Positions 34,607 to 43,901 of a DNA stretch of 64,000 nucleotides are shown in pieces (the stretch's first letter is position 1; each line of letters begins with the position of its first letter). The position numbers and the translations under genes were made by a program. The notes beneath the pieces were generated by a model. It was not told where the DNA came from. It ran no database searches and saw only the letters and a list, made by a program, of their open reading frames with translations. This DNA is from Candidatus Melainabacteria bacterium (GTDB lineage: Bacteria; Cyanobacteriota; Vampirovibrionia; Obscuribacterales; Obscuribacteraceae), in NCBI GenBank assembly GCA_016716405.1, contig JADJWK010000001.1, positions 1,550,001-1,614,000 on the forward strand, in the 5' to 3' direction.

Positions 34607-36196
34607 TTATCCAGTTCGTTTTGTTCCCGTGGGCAGTCGTACCGAGAATGTTATCTCGCCCTGCCGATCGCTCCGGGCTTCGATACTTCCACCCATGGAG
34701 CCGAGTAGCTTACGGGTGAGGTAGAGTCCGAAACCCGAGGAGTGCGGTTGGGAGCTACTGGAGAAGCGAGTGAACAGGTGCTCGAGGCTTGACGAATCGG
34801 TGCTGCTCGCCTGATTGCAGACGGAGCAATGGAGATGGCTGCCATCCATGCCCAGGGTGACAACGATCAGGCTTTTCGGGTCCGAGAATTTCAGGGCATT
34901 ATGGAGCAGATTCGCCAGGACTCTCTGCAGCTTGATCCGGTCGACAGGAATCGGTTGCAGCTCGCACTCCTTCCTGACTCTCACATCCTTTCCCGATAGT
35001 CCACCCAGGATCCTGATGGCTTCCAGCTGCTTCTCCAGCAGCCTCTCGATGTCGACCAGCTCGCTGGTTTCGCTGTGATTGGAGCCGAGAGCGTAGGTTC
35101 CCATCAGATCATCGAGGAGATTGAGAAGGTCCCGGGCGCCGTCCCGAAGGAGCCCCAGGGTTTCTTGCACTTCGTTGTCCGGCGACTTTCTCATTAGAGC
35201 TTCGAGGACCTGGACCTGTCCGTACAGAGGATTTCGAACCTCGTGGGCGAGCGAGGCGACGAATTCATCCCGATCGGCTTCGAGCCGGGTTTCTTTCGAG
35301 ACATCGACAGCAATGATCAGCGCTTCCTTGGTTTTGCTCATGGAGCGTTCGACAGGCCAGCAGTAGATGTCCCAGGTGAGATCGAGATCCTGGCGTTGGT
35401 TCAGCCTGCGAATCGGCAGGCGACCAGAAAATGGAGAGCCTCCGGATAGAACAGAGGTGAACATTTCGACATCGGCCAGGTCCGGTATCACATCGAGAAG
35501 GCAGCGTCCTTTCATCTCCTGCTGGTCGCTCCCGGCTGATTCGGCGAAGCTTGTATTACAGTCCCTGATCAGAAAGCCCTTGTCGACCCTTGCCGTCATG
35601 ATCGGTGCATGCTCGAGCATGTCCCTGATTGCCAGTTTCTCCAGCTTGAGGGAGGCTCTCTCCAGGCGGTCCGCGCGCCGACGCTCGATGGAGTAGAGAA
35701 GTGCTCTTCCGATCATCTCGACATTATTGCTCTCGGCCCGGCCGGCTACTATGTAATCGTCCACCCCAAAATTGAGGGCTTTTAGAGCAAGATCCCGATC
35801 TTCTCTCTCTGCGATCATCACCAGGGGCACATCGAGATAGTCTTGGAGGGCTCTCGCTCCATCCAGTCCTGAAGCATCCGGCAGTGAAGGATCCAGCGCA
35901 ATCAGACTGAATTTCTGACAGGAAAGGACGCTGAGCGCCTCTTCGATAGAGGATGCACACTTTATGCTGAAATCATCCTTGAATGAGTCGGCCAGCCTGT
36001 CTGCCAGGGTAGCGAAAAATCTGGATTGCTGTCTGACAATTAAGATCTTGCGCCGCACTCTCCCGGGAATAGGAAGATCGCCTTCGCTGATATCATCCCG
36101 ATTGAGAAGCATAGCGATCTGGTAGTCCAGATCCTGACTGCTTCCCACCTGTAAACTTCTCTCTCTCCGGGTCTGTGCTGGTTCCTTTCTCTTCAT
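34607..36196 (-). CDS. Histidine kinase with N-terminal pseudo-receiver and PAS domains
   Basis: A 529-residue soluble sensor kinase. Residues about 45-165 form a receiver-like domain with the Asp in LIALDPSLPDASG but lacking the usual acidic pair (ILIVRQQ) and the conserved Lys (VDDYIVAG), so it probably cannot be phosphorylated normally. A PAS-like domain follows (HAPIMTARVDKGFLIRDCN), then HisKA with His in LAHEVRNPL and a HATPase with N-box LLHNALKFSD and G2 SGFGLYL. No membrane helix is present. It lies downstream of the protease gene, separated by a strong terminator, so it is probably expressed separately. Confidence 0.88.
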   Translation of the reverse strand: MKRKEPAQTRRERSLQVGSSQDLDYQIAMLLNRDDISEGDLPIPGRVRRKILIVRQQSRFFATLADRLADSFKDDFSIKCASSIEEALSVLSCQKFSLIALDPSLPDASGLDGARALQDYLDVPLVMIAEREDRDLALKALNFGVDDYIVAGRAESNNVEMIGRALLYSIERRRADRLERASLKLEKLAIRDMLEHAPIMTARVDKGFLIRDCNTSFAESAGSDQQEMKGRCLLDVIPDLADVEMFTSVLSGGSPFSGRLPIRRLNQRQDLDLTWDIYCWPVERSMSKTKEALIIAVDVSKETRLEADRDEFVASLAHEVRNPLYGQVQVLEALMRKSPDNEVQETLGLLRDGARDLLNLLDDLMGTYALGSNHSETSELVDIERLLEKQLEAIRILGGLSGKDVRVRKECELQPIPVDRIKLQRVLANLLHNALKFSDPKSLIVVTLGMDGSHLHCSVCNQASSTDSSSLEHLFTRFSSSSQPHSSGFGLYLTRKLLGSMGGSIEARSDRQGEITFSVRLPTGTKRTG

Positions 36197-36356
36197 CGCC
36201 TGGTTTTTGAAGGTCTGCCATGAAAATATTCTATTTCAAAGAGAAGCTTGTAGGCTAGCCCAATCGCAGTGCAGGCAAATCTTCCCGGGATCGAACAAGA
36301 TCTCCTCGGTGCCCATCCGTTGAGGAATTCCAGCTAACTCTTTGCCTCCAGAGTGC

Positions 36357-36385
36357 AAAAAAATATCACCCGACTGGGTGATATT
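36357..36385 (-). terminator. Rho-independent terminator after the trypsin-like protease
   Basis: On the minus strand, a perfect 10-bp stem (36385-36376 with 36371-36362), with a 4-base loop, is followed by a run of about seven T. It lies 8 bases past the protease stop. Confidence 0.9.
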
Positions 36386-36392
36386 ACCATTC

Positions 36393-37538
36393 TCAGGCGC
36401 CGGGGGCTTTGAAGCCGCGAAACTCCTGGCAGCGCTTGCTAGAGTCATAGAGAGTGAAGCTCGTGCCGTCGGTGAATGAATAGTGGCGTTTGATATCGCT
36501 GGTGGTGCCCGAGAACTCGGCACTCTTGAGCTCGCGGCGAGCGATGCGGGCGGCGATCTCCTGGCGGGCGCTTTCGTACTCGCAATCGAGTGGGCCCGCC
36601 ACTATGCGATCGCTCGATGGAGTCCGGGTGGCTGCCCGAGCGACGTTGTCCGGCATGGACAGGAAGGTCCGCATGTTCTCCACCGGGGTGAAGACGAGAG
36701 TGTTCATGCCGATCTGCGCCTGGACCACTCCGCTGACCTCACCGTTAACCATGGCCGGTGCTCCGGAAAATCCGCCAATTGCCTGGGAGCTCACTTCGAC
36801 GGTGGGGTTGTCGTCCCAGGGTTTTCGCTCGGGATTGCCGTCCAGGTTCTTCCAGAGCCTGCCTTTCCTCTCCACCTGACCGCCGCTGATGAATTGACGT
36901 ACCGAGCCTCTTGGATGACCGACCGCCGTGGCTCTATCTGTCCCGATCCTGAGGGCGCTGGTGTTATTGGCCAGGGGAAGAGAGGGGCAGGAAGACATGG
37001 CCGAGAGGGGCACTTTCAGAAGAGCCAGGTCACTGCTTGCCGAAAGACGGGTCACGGTAGCGTCGAATCGGCTGCCGTCCTTGCCCTGGACAACCAGGTT
37101 GGGAACGATGCTTCCCTGATCGCTGGCCACCACGTGGTGGTCGGTGATAATGCGGCAGGAGGAGCCTTCCGGACCCACAGTGAAACCACTGCCCAGCTCC
37201 ACAATGGTGGAGCTGTCCTTTCTCTGGTCTATACGGAAGACTCCCGGCGAGGCGATCTGGTATTGCCTGAGATCGTAGGCCTGCATTGCCTGGTTTCTGG
37301 TCTCGGCTGTGATCGTCTCGATCTGCACAGGCGACAGGGGTTTTCGGGCTCCAGCCTGGCGCATCGCGAGCAGATTCTGTGCTTCCAGCCACATGGCTCC
37401 GGAAGTGCTTATAGCAGGCGCCATGTCCTTGACCCCGGAATAGTCGGTTCGATCGCAGGCTGCCACAGGCTGACCGCGTTTGACGGTAGGGATTTCGAAT
37501 TCGGAAGCTGGAGCTCTGCAGGATTGATCGAATGCCAT
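36393..37538 (-). CDS. Trypsin-like serine protease (HtrA-type fold)
   Basis: A 381-residue protein with a trypsin-like catalytic triad: His135 (TDHHVV), Asp170 (SSDLALLKV) and Ser258 (GGFSGAP). The core resembles HtrA/DegP peptidase domains, but there is no PDZ domain; the C-terminal 90 residues after the core are unfamiliar. No signal peptide is visible at this start, so it may be cytoplasmic or have an unrecognised export signal. The N-terminus (1-95) carries an unfamiliar, Ala/Gln/Arg-rich segment. It is transcribed alone and ends in a strong terminator. Confidence 0.88.
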   Translation of the reverse strand: MAFDQSCRAPASEFEIPTVKRGQPVAACDRTDYSGVKDMAPAISTSGAMWLEAQNLLAMRQAGARKPLSPVQIETITAETRNQAMQAYDLRQYQIASPGVFRIDQRKDSSTIVELGSGFTVGPEGSSCRIITDHHVVASDQGSIVPNLVVQGKDGSRFDATVTRLSASSDLALLKVPLSAMSSCPSLPLANNTSALRIGTDRATAVGHPRGSVRQFISGGQVERKGRLWKNLDGNPERKPWDDNPTVEVSSQAIGGFSGAPAMVNGEVSGVVQAQIGMNTLVFTPVENMRTFLSMPDNVARAATRTPSSDRIVAGPLDCEYESARQEIAARIARRELKSAEFSGTTSDIKRHYSFTDGTSFTLYDSSKRCQEFRGFKAPGA

Positions 37539-37593
37539 GGCTGTTTATATACGAAAGTTTCTGTATGTTAGACTTCAGGCCGTTCTTCAGTAA

Positions 37594-38937
37594 ATGGTAG
37601 ATTCACCATTGCCCAGGAAAGCCAGTCGAAAAATCGAGCCAGTGGCAATTCTCGGCGGCGAGCGGATCCCTTTCGCCCGCTCCTTCTCGTCTTACCGGCA
37701 CGCTTCCTGCCAGGCGATGCTCACTTTGGTCCTGACACGGACCGTCTCTCGTTTCGGACTTGGGGGCAAGCGTCTCGGCGAGGTGGTTGGCGGCGCGGTG
37801 CTCAAGTCCGCCCGCAGTTACAACCTGACCAGGGAAAGCCTTCTCGATAGCGGCCTCGACCTTGCCACGCCGGCATTCGACCTGCAGCAGGCCTGCGCCA
37901 CATCGATGACGGCAGCGGTGCTGGTCGCCAACAAGATCGCCCTCGGGCAGATCGATTCCGGTATAGCCTGCGGTGTCGATTCGGCCTCCCTGGTGCCCGT
38001 CGAGGTCTCCTCAGACCTGCGCGATTTGCTTGTGCGCTCGACCTTGGCCCGCACTCCGGCTGACCGGTTATCGGTCTGGGCCTCGCTTCGACCGGCGATG
38101 CTCAGACCGGAAGCCGGTAGCGTCGACGAGCCGCGTACAGGTCTATCGATGGGCCGCCATTGCGAGATGATGGCGAAGCAATGGGGGGTGGGCCGTCAGG
38201 AGCAGGACGAGCTGGCTCTGCTCAGCCACCGCCACGGTCTTGCCGCATACCGGCGAGGCTTTTATCAGGACCTGGTAACACCCTACCTGGGTCTCGAGCG
38301 AGACTCGATCCTGAGAGAAGACACTTCCCTGGAGAGGCTCGCCGGTCTGGCGCCGGTTTTCGACCGGCAGGAAGGCACTCTCACCGCAGGCAATTCCACT
38401 CCTCTGACCGACGGCGCTGCCGCAGCTCTTCTCGGCAGTGCCGGCTGGGCGGAGGAGAATGGGCTCGAGCCATTGGCCTGGCTGATAGACGCCGAATCGG
38501 CAGCGGTCAATTTTTATCGCGAGGGCGCCGAAGGTCTTCTCATGGCGCCGGCCCACGCAGTGGCTCGTTTGCTTGCCCGCAACGGTCTCACTTTGCAGGA
38601 TTTCGATTTTTACGAGATTCATGAGGCATTCGCCGCCCAGGTCCTCTGCACGCTCAAAGCCTGGGAAGACCGGGGCTATTGCCGGGACCGTCTCGGTCTG
38701 GCGGCACCCCTGGGGGCCATCGATCGGACCAGGCTCAATGTCAACGGCGGCTCGGTAGGTCTGGGGCATCCTTTCGCCGCCACCGGTGCCCGCATTCTTG
38801 CCGGAGCGGCCAGGCAGCTCGCCGAGCACCGCGAAAAGACCGGCAAAAATGGCCGGACCCTGATCTCCATCTGTGCTGCCGGCGGTCTCGGTGTGGCAGC
38901 GATTGTGGCATCAGAGCCTAGTGCATTTTCATCTTGA
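37594..38937 (+). CDS. Acetyl-CoA acetyltransferase / thiolase (FadI-like)
   Basis: A 447-residue thiolase with nucleophile Cys101 (QQACATSM), His343 (EIHEAFAAQ), His392 (NGGSVGLGHPFAATG) and second Cys427 (SICAAGGLG). The extended loop region and length (about 440) match the FadI/trifunctional-like group, which works in fatty acid beta-oxidation, more than the shorter biosynthetic thiolases. A methylmalonyl-CoA mutase lies 3.3 kb downstream, in line with fatty acid or propionate use, though they are not in one operon. Its 3' end overlaps the convergent caspase-like gene by 20 bases. Confidence 0.93.
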   Translation: MVDSPLPRKASRKIEPVAILGGERIPFARSFSSYRHASCQAMLTLVLTRTVSRFGLGGKRLGEVVGGAVLKSARSYNLTRESLLDSGLDLATPAFDLQQACATSMTAAVLVANKIALGQIDSGIACGVDSASLVPVEVSSDLRDLLVRSTLARTPADRLSVWASLRPAMLRPEAGSVDEPRTGLSMGRHCEMMAKQWGVGRQEQDELALLSHRHGLAAYRRGFYQDLVTPYLGLERDSILREDTSLERLAGLAPVFDRQEGTLTAGNSTPLTDGAAAALLGSAGWAEENGLEPLAWLIDAESAAVNFYREGAEGLLMAPAHAVARLLARNGLTLQDFDFYEIHEAFAAQVLCTLKAWEDRGYCRDRLGLAAPLGAIDRTRLNVNGGSVGLGHPFAATGARILAGAARQLAEHREKTGKNGRTLISICAAGGLGVAAIVASEPSAFSS

Positions 38938-40201
38938 ACTTTTCCCAGTAATCCACTTCCTTGCCGGCGGGCTTGGTGGGTATATGAACCGGGGCGGTTA
39001 CGGTGGAGGTGGTGGAGGTTCCCAGGATCGGCGCTGGCTGCCCGGCACCCGTTTGCACTGGTGGAGTTTGAGTCTGGACCGGGACCGGCTGGACAGGTGT
39101 AGTTTGAACCGGCGGGGTAGACACTACCTGCGGTGTGGTTTGCACGGCGGGAGGCGCGGGTGTGGCAACCGGCGGTGTTACCGGGGCTGCCTTGGTCTCG
39201 GCCAGGGCCAGGGGCTTGCCACCACGTTTGATGACATTGCTGAATGTGTACGGATTGTCGTCATCGGCGTCCACGTCTCTGGGAGCTACAGGCTTGGCGG
39301 TCAGCACCAGGGGATCGCCCTGCCATTTGCTGTGCATCACCGGAGTCTGGAAAGCTTTGCGGTCGAAGCGGACTTCGGACTGGACCTTGTCTTTCAGTGT
39401 GTCGAAGGCGGTTTCGATGTCGCTGCTCTGACCGTCTTTCGATTTCTCCAGGACCTCGATGAGGGAGTGGGTGAAAACTCCGTTCTCATAGCGTTTGGAT
39501 TCCCAGGAGCGCTGATTCGAATCGGAGGAGCTGATCACGATTTTGCCTTTCCCGGCAACCGCCTCGAGATCGAAATTGGTGGCGCGGTAGAGACCCTTGC
39601 CGCCGGCTTCGGCGGCGCCGCTGTTGCAGGCGTCCAGAATAAGCACTACTCGATCGCAGTGGGTACGCTGCTCCACTACCGGTGCCAGATCCTTGAGCTG
39701 AATGCCGGTGGTCCAGAGCTCGTCCTGTTTGGTGTCATGCGCGATCAGGAAGTTGTCGCCGCCCACATCCAGCTCTTTGGGGCTGCCGTGGGTGGAGGCG
39801 TAGAGCACGACCAGGTCGTCGTCGAGAACCCGGCGCGGTAACCAGAGATCGCCTATGGCGGAGCGAATATTGCGCTGGGTGGCGTCTTCGTTCAAGAGGA
39901 GCAGGACATGATCCGGGGCGAAATTAGCCTTCTCTACCAGGAACTTGGCGAAGTCCTGCGCGTCCTTGGAGGCATAGCGAAGATGAGGGATTCGCGGGTC
40001 GACAAAACGATCGACACCGATAACCACGGCCCATTTGTCCTTGATCGGGCGCTTCACGGCTTTCATGACCTGGTCCTGGGCAGCCTGCATCTGCTTTTCG
40101 CGTTTGGCGTCGTCTTCCTGCGCCAGGCAGGGCGTGCCGACTGGAAGACAGGCAGCAAGCAGCATCAGAGAGCAGGACAGAAAGAGTTTTTTCTTCAGCA
40201 T
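38918..40201 (-). CDS. Caspase-like (C14) lipoprotein with Pro/Thr/Gln-rich tail
   Basis: ATG 40201 gives a lipoprotein signal (LKKKLF, hydrophobic core, lipobox LAAC with Cys18) and is preferred to a TTG nine codons upstream. The peptidase domain has His138 (YASTHGS) and Cys192 (ILDACNSG), the caspase/metacaspase dyad, followed by SSSDSNQRSWE and the later GVFTHSLIEVL motif. The last 130 residues are low complexity, rich in Pro, Thr, Val and Gln, ending in a short basic segment. It should be an outward-facing, membrane-anchored cysteine peptidase. Substrate specificity is uncertain. Length is 427 residues. Confidence 0.9.
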   Translation of the reverse strand: MLKKKLFLSCSLMLLAACLPVGTPCLAQEDDAKREKQMQAAQDQVMKAVKRPIKDKWAVVIGVDRFVDPRIPHLRYASKDAQDFAKFLVEKANFAPDHVLLLLNEDATQRNIRSAIGDLWLPRRVLDDDLVVLYASTHGSPKELDVGGDNFLIAHDTKQDELWTTGIQLKDLAPVVEQRTHCDRVVLILDACNSGAAEAGGKGLYRATNFDLEAVAGKGKIVISSSDSNQRSWESKRYENGVFTHSLIEVLEKSKDGQSSDIETAFDTLKDKVQSEVRFDRKAFQTPVMHSKWQGDPLVLTAKPVAPRDVDADDDNPYTFSNVIKRGGKPLALAETKAAPVTPPVATPAPPAVQTTPQVVSTPPVQTTPVQPVPVQTQTPPVQTGAGQPAPILGTSTTSTVTAPVHIPTKPAGKEVDYWEKFKMKMH

Positions 40202-40253
40202 CGTTTTCGGCTCCGGTCCGATTCCCAAGTATATTATGTCAGGATGCAGATTA

Positions 40254-40304
40254 AATTTGATTCGGCTAACGATTTGACCCTTCGACGGCTCGCCGGATCA
40301 AATT
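40254..40304 (-). other. Inverted repeat between epimerase and caspase-like gene
   Basis: Arms of 13 bases (40254-40266 and 40292-40304) match except for one position that would still form a G-U pair, across a 25-base loop. It follows the epimerase stop by about 11 bases but has no T-run, so it may be an operator or a processing or terminator structure. Confidence 0.45.
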
Positions 40305-40315
40305 AGGACGGGCGC

Positions 40316-41323
40316 TCAGAGCAATTCGTTTTTCTGGGCCCAGGTGATCTCGGATTTGATTGCCCGGTTCAGAGCTGTACGCGGTCGGAAACCAGTGGCC
40401 CTGGTGAGCTTCTCAATCGAGCAGGTGGTCTCGGTGGTGAGCTTCTCGACCTGCTCGCTGGAGACCGGGGACTTGCCGAAAAGTTCGGCTGCTTTCACGC
40501 CGAACTTGAGCAGACCGGCGGGGACTGTCTGGATTTTCTTATCGAGCTCCAGGGCTTTGGCGATCTCTTCGGCGAGATCGTGGACAGTGACCGGAGAAGG
40601 GTTGGCGACATTGAAGACATGGTAACCCTCGGGCACTTTGTCCAGACAGAGAAGGAGAGCCCGGGCGAGGTCTTTCACATAGATCAGGGACTTGCCTGTC
40701 TCGGCTTTGCCGATGTGCTTGTAGCGCTGGCTCTTGATCTCGCGGATCATCTTCAGGAGATTGCCCCGGTCTCCTTCGCCGAAAACCAGGCTTGGTCTGA
40801 GAATGATTATCCGGGGAATACTGCCCTGGAGGTTTTGCAGAAATGTCTCGGAAGTCGCCTTGGAGACCGCGTAGGGGCTCTTGGCTTTGAGCGGGGCGGT
40901 TTCGTCGATATTCGAGAAAGGACCCTCGCCATAGACGGCCGAGGAGCTGAAAAAGATCAGGGTCTTGACCTGATTGGCCACGCAGGCTTCGGCAAGCTGC
41001 TGGGTGGCTCTGACGTTGACAACTTCGTATTCTTGATAGGGCGCGTTCGGGTTGTGCACCAGACCGGCGGTGTGGATGACGGTGTGGCAGCCTCTGGTGA
41101 GCTCCCGGTGGTCATGCTCGAGCATCATGGTGAAATCGGACTGGGTGAGCTCTGCCAGGGCGAAGTCGAACACGCCTGCTACTTTCTCCCTGGCCTCGGT
41201 GCGGTCCCGGACCTGTGCTCTGACAACGCCATGGCCCGTGGCCTGCACCGCCGCGCAGACCTGTCGACCAATCATCCCGGAGGCTCCGGTGACAAGAACT
41301 CGATTGTTTTGGGTGGATGCCAT
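40316..41323 (-). CDS. NAD-dependent epimerase/dehydratase (extended SDR)
   Basis: A 335-residue protein of the extended short-chain dehydrogenase family: NAD-binding GASGMIG near the N-terminus, SSSAVYG, and YAVSK of the YxxxK active site. ATG at 41323 avoids overlap with the upstream glycosyltransferase; an ATG 14 codons further up (41365) would overlap its stop by 26 bases and remains possible. Family members interconvert nucleotide sugars or act on other hydroxy groups. With the adjacent glycosyltransferase it suggests a role in surface glycan building. Confidence 0.9.
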   Translation of the reverse strand: MASTQNNRVLVTGASGMIGRQVCAAVQATGHGVVRAQVRDRTEAREKVAGVFDFALAELTQSDFTMMLEHDHRELTRGCHTVIHTAGLVHNPNAPYQEYEVVNVRATQQLAEACVANQVKTLIFFSSSAVYGEGPFSNIDETAPLKAKSPYAVSKATSETFLQNLQGSIPRIIILRPSLVFGEGDRGNLLKMIREIKSQRYKHIGKAETGKSLIYVKDLARALLLCLDKVPEGYHVFNVANPSPVTVHDLAEEIAKALELDKKIQTVPAGLLKFGVKAAELFGKSPVSSEQVEKLTTETTCSIEKLTRATGFRPRTALNRAIKSEITWAQKNELL

Positions 41324-41339
41324 GGGTTTTGTGAGCGTT

Positions 41340-42281
41340 TCAGCCTCTGGCCGGGTTCGATTCAACGTTGCGAGCCTCCAGCCCTGATTTGCGCGGACCG
41401 AAAATACCGCGGGCGAGGTTCACAAGAATAAAAACGCCTGCGCGGCTCCAGATTGCAGCATACACCAGGTAGTTGAATGGGGCCCAGTATTTTTTTGCCA
41501 AGTGTTTCTTATAGAAAACCTCCATCCCCTTATGGAGGTTGATAGTAGTGCCCACGGGGCGTTTGCGGCTGGCAGCGCCATGGACGTGATAGACGACGCT
41601 GTCAGGAGTGTAATAGACCGCGTGTCCGGCCTCTTTCATGCGCCAGCACCAGTCGATGTCTTCTCCGAACATGAATATGTCTTCATCGAGAAGACCGATA
41701 GTTTCAATGACCGAGGCTCTCACCATCATGCACGAGCCCGAGAGGGCATCCACCGCCAGGACCTTGTCGGGGTCGGCGTGGGTGAGGTTGTAGCGGGCGA
41801 TATAAGGATGACCGGGAAAGAGCCGGCTCAGATAGGTGAGGCGGAAGAGGCTTGCTTCCAGCGAAGGGAAGGAGCGCCGGCAGGCTAGTTGCAGGGTCCC
41901 GTCGGTATTGAGGACTTTCGGTCCGACGGCGGCGCATTCCGGATGCCGATCCAGGAAGCTCGCCAGGTTGGTTATGGCATTTGCGGTGATCACCGTGTCC
42001 GGGTTGAGAAGGAGGACATATTTGCCTCTGGCTTTCGGGATCACTTGATTGCAGCCCCGGGAGAAGCCCGTGTTCTCGGTATTGGCAGTGACGTCCACAT
42101 GCGGGAATCGCTCCCTGAGCATTTCCACCGAGCCGTCCCGGGAGTCGTTGTCGACCACTAGAAGCTCGAAGCTCTCGTGATTCTCGTCTTCCCTGGCGAT
42201 GGACTCGAGACAGGCGGCCAGCAGGTCCGGAGTCTTCCAGTTGACGATCACTATGGATACTGTAATCTCGCGGTCGCTCAT
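41340..42281 (-). CDS. Family 2 glycosyltransferase (rhamnosyltransferase-like)
   Basis: A 313-residue GT-A enzyme. It has the N-terminal VSIVIVNWKTPDLL, the VVDNDSRDGS site, the LNPDT metal-binding region and the GEDIDWCWRM motif, all typical of GT2 transferases. A C-terminal hydrophobic stretch (YLVYAAIWSRAGVFILVNLARG) suggests membrane association. It probably transfers a sugar, perhaps rhamnose, to a cell-surface glycan. It sits 5 bases from the mutase stop and directly upstream of the epimerase. Confidence 0.92.
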   Translation of the reverse strand: MSDREITVSIVIVNWKTPDLLAACLESIAREDENHESFELLVVDNDSRDGSVEMLRERFPHVDVTANTENTGFSRGCNQVIPKARGKYVLLLNPDTVITANAITNLASFLDRHPECAAVGPKVLNTDGTLQLACRRSFPSLEASLFRLTYLSRLFPGHPYIARYNLTHADPDKVLAVDALSGSCMMVRASVIETIGLLDEDIFMFGEDIDWCWRMKEAGHAVYYTPDSVVYHVHGAASRKRPVGTTINLHKGMEVFYKKHLAKKYWAPFNYLVYAAIWSRAGVFILVNLARGIFGPRKSGLEARNVESNPARG

Positions 42282-42286
42282 ATCTT

Positions 42287-43846
42287 CTAAACCGTCACGA
42301 TGGGTCTGAATTTTCCGAAGGCTTGCTTGAGGGTCTTGCTTATCTCGCCCACGGTCGCGTAGGACTCCACAGCTTCGCAGATGAGAGGCATGAGATTCTC
42401 GTCTGCCGAGGCCGCCTCGAGAAGCCGCTTCAGCGATGCCTCGACGCGGCTCTGATCACGCCTCTCTTTCACGGCTTTGAGACTGGCTTTCTGAGCCTCT
42501 TCCAGGGCGGGGGCCACTCTCAGAAGGTTGATCTGCTCTTCGGCTTCGTCGATGAATTCGTTGATTCCTACTACGATCCTGGCTTTGCTCTCGACGTCCT
42601 GGTGATACTCGTAAGCCGAGTTCTGGATCTCTTTCTGGATGAAACCGCTTTCCACTGCCTGGATAGCGCCGCCCATGGCCTCGATTCGCTCGAGATAGTC
42701 ATAGACCTCTTTCTCAATCGTGTCGGTGAGGCTCTCCACATAATAGGAGCCGCCCATGGGATCGACTACATTGGTGACGCCGGTTTCATAAGCGATGATC
42801 TGCTGAGTGCGCAGAGCCGTGAGTGCGGCTGCTTCGCTGGGAAGAGAGAGGGCCTCGTCCTTGGAGTTGGTGTGCAGGGACTGGGTTCCTCCCAGGACCG
42901 CAGCCATGGCCTCGATGGCGGTGCGCACGACATTGTTGTCGGGCTGTTGAAGAGTGAGGCTGCTGCCGGCGGTCTGAGTGTGAAAGCGCAACATCAGGGA
43001 GCGCTCGTCCCGGGCGTCGAACCTCTCTTTCATGATCTTTGCCCAGATTCGCCTGGCCGCCCTGAATTTGGCGATCTCCTCGAAGAAATTCATCTGGGCC
43101 ACGAAGAAGAAGCTCAGCCTTGGTGCGAACTCGTCCACGGAAAGTCCGCGTGAGAGCGCCGCTTTCACATACTCGATGCCGTTGGCGAAGGTGAATGCCA
43201 GCTCCTGGGTGGCGGTGGCTCCCGCCTCCCTTATATGGTAGCCGCTTATCGAGATCGTATTGAATTTGCTCATATCTTTCGAGCAGAACTCGAAGATATC
43301 GGTAATCAGGCGCATAGAGCCCTTGGGTGGAAATATGTAAGTATTGCGCGCTTCGTACTCCTTGAGGATGTCGTTCTGGATGGTTCCTGAAAGCGCGTCT
43401 GCGGAGACACCCTGTTTTTTTCCGACGGCCCGGTACATGGCAAGGAGAATAGCGCTGGTGGCATTGATGGTCATCGAGGTGGAGACCTTGCTCAGGTCGA
43501 TCTGGTCGAAAAGAGTCTCCATGTCGGCCAGGGTGTCGATGGCCACGCCGGTGCGTCCCACCTCGCCTGCCGCCATGGGATCGTCGCTATCGAGACCCAT
43601 CTGGGTCGGCAGATCGAAAGCTGTTGACAGCCCGGTCTGACCGTTATCTAAGAGATATCTAAATCTCTTGTTCGTCTCCACGGCATTTCCGAAGCCTGCG
43701 TACTGGCGCATTGTCCACACCCGGGACCTGTACATGCCCGGGTATACGCCCCTGGTGAAGGGATAGCCGCCTGGCTCTCCCAGGCTCTTGTCCGGTTCCC
43801 ATGAGGACAAATCCTCCGGTTTGTATAAGTATTTGTCTGCTGTCAT
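42287..43846 (-). CDS. Methylmalonyl-CoA mutase, catalytic (large) domain
   Basis: A 519-residue protein covering the TIM-barrel substrate domain (YPFTRGVYPGMY, TGLSTAFDLPTQMGLDSD, NTISISGYHIREAGATA, GGTQSLHTNSKDEAL), without the C-terminal cobalamin-binding domain. This is the split-subunit form, in which a separate small protein carries B12. It interconverts methylmalonyl-CoA and succinyl-CoA. A GTG one codon upstream (43849) is also possible. No small-subunit gene is in the window. The following genes on the same strand are a glycosyltransferase and epimerase, so the operon link may be only transcriptional. Confidence 0.95.
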   Translation of the reverse strand: MTADKYLYKPEDLSSWEPDKSLGEPGGYPFTRGVYPGMYRSRVWTMRQYAGFGNAVETNKRFRYLLDNGQTGLSTAFDLPTQMGLDSDDPMAAGEVGRTGVAIDTLADMETLFDQIDLSKVSTSMTINATSAILLAMYRAVGKKQGVSADALSGTIQNDILKEYEARNTYIFPPKGSMRLITDIFEFCSKDMSKFNTISISGYHIREAGATATQELAFTFANGIEYVKAALSRGLSVDEFAPRLSFFFVAQMNFFEEIAKFRAARRIWAKIMKERFDARDERSLMLRFHTQTAGSSLTLQQPDNNVVRTAIEAMAAVLGGTQSLHTNSKDEALSLPSEAAALTALRTQQIIAYETGVTNVVDPMGGSYYVESLTDTIEKEVYDYLERIEAMGGAIQAVESGFIQKEIQNSAYEYHQDVESKARIVVGINEFIDEAEEQINLLRVAPALEEAQKASLKAVKERRDQSRVEASLKRLLEAASADENLMPLICEAVESYATVGEISKTLKQAFGKFRPIVTV

Positions 43847-43851
43847 CACCG

Positions 43852-43857
43852 TATAAT
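43852..43857 (+). promoter_or_regulatory. Possible -10 element (TATAAT) before cystathionine beta-synthase
   Basis: A perfect TATAAT 44 bases before the GTG start, just outside the divergent mutase start. No clear -35 box. Confidence 0.4.
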
Positions 43858-43901
43858 GGATTCCGCCGTGAGTTAAGTATTGTACGGGAGGTAGCTTCCT
43901 C

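Noticed and set aside
36236..36523. 95-codon minus-strand frame across the terminator and protease end
   Set aside because: It overlaps the trypsin-like protease out of frame and runs through the terminator hairpin.
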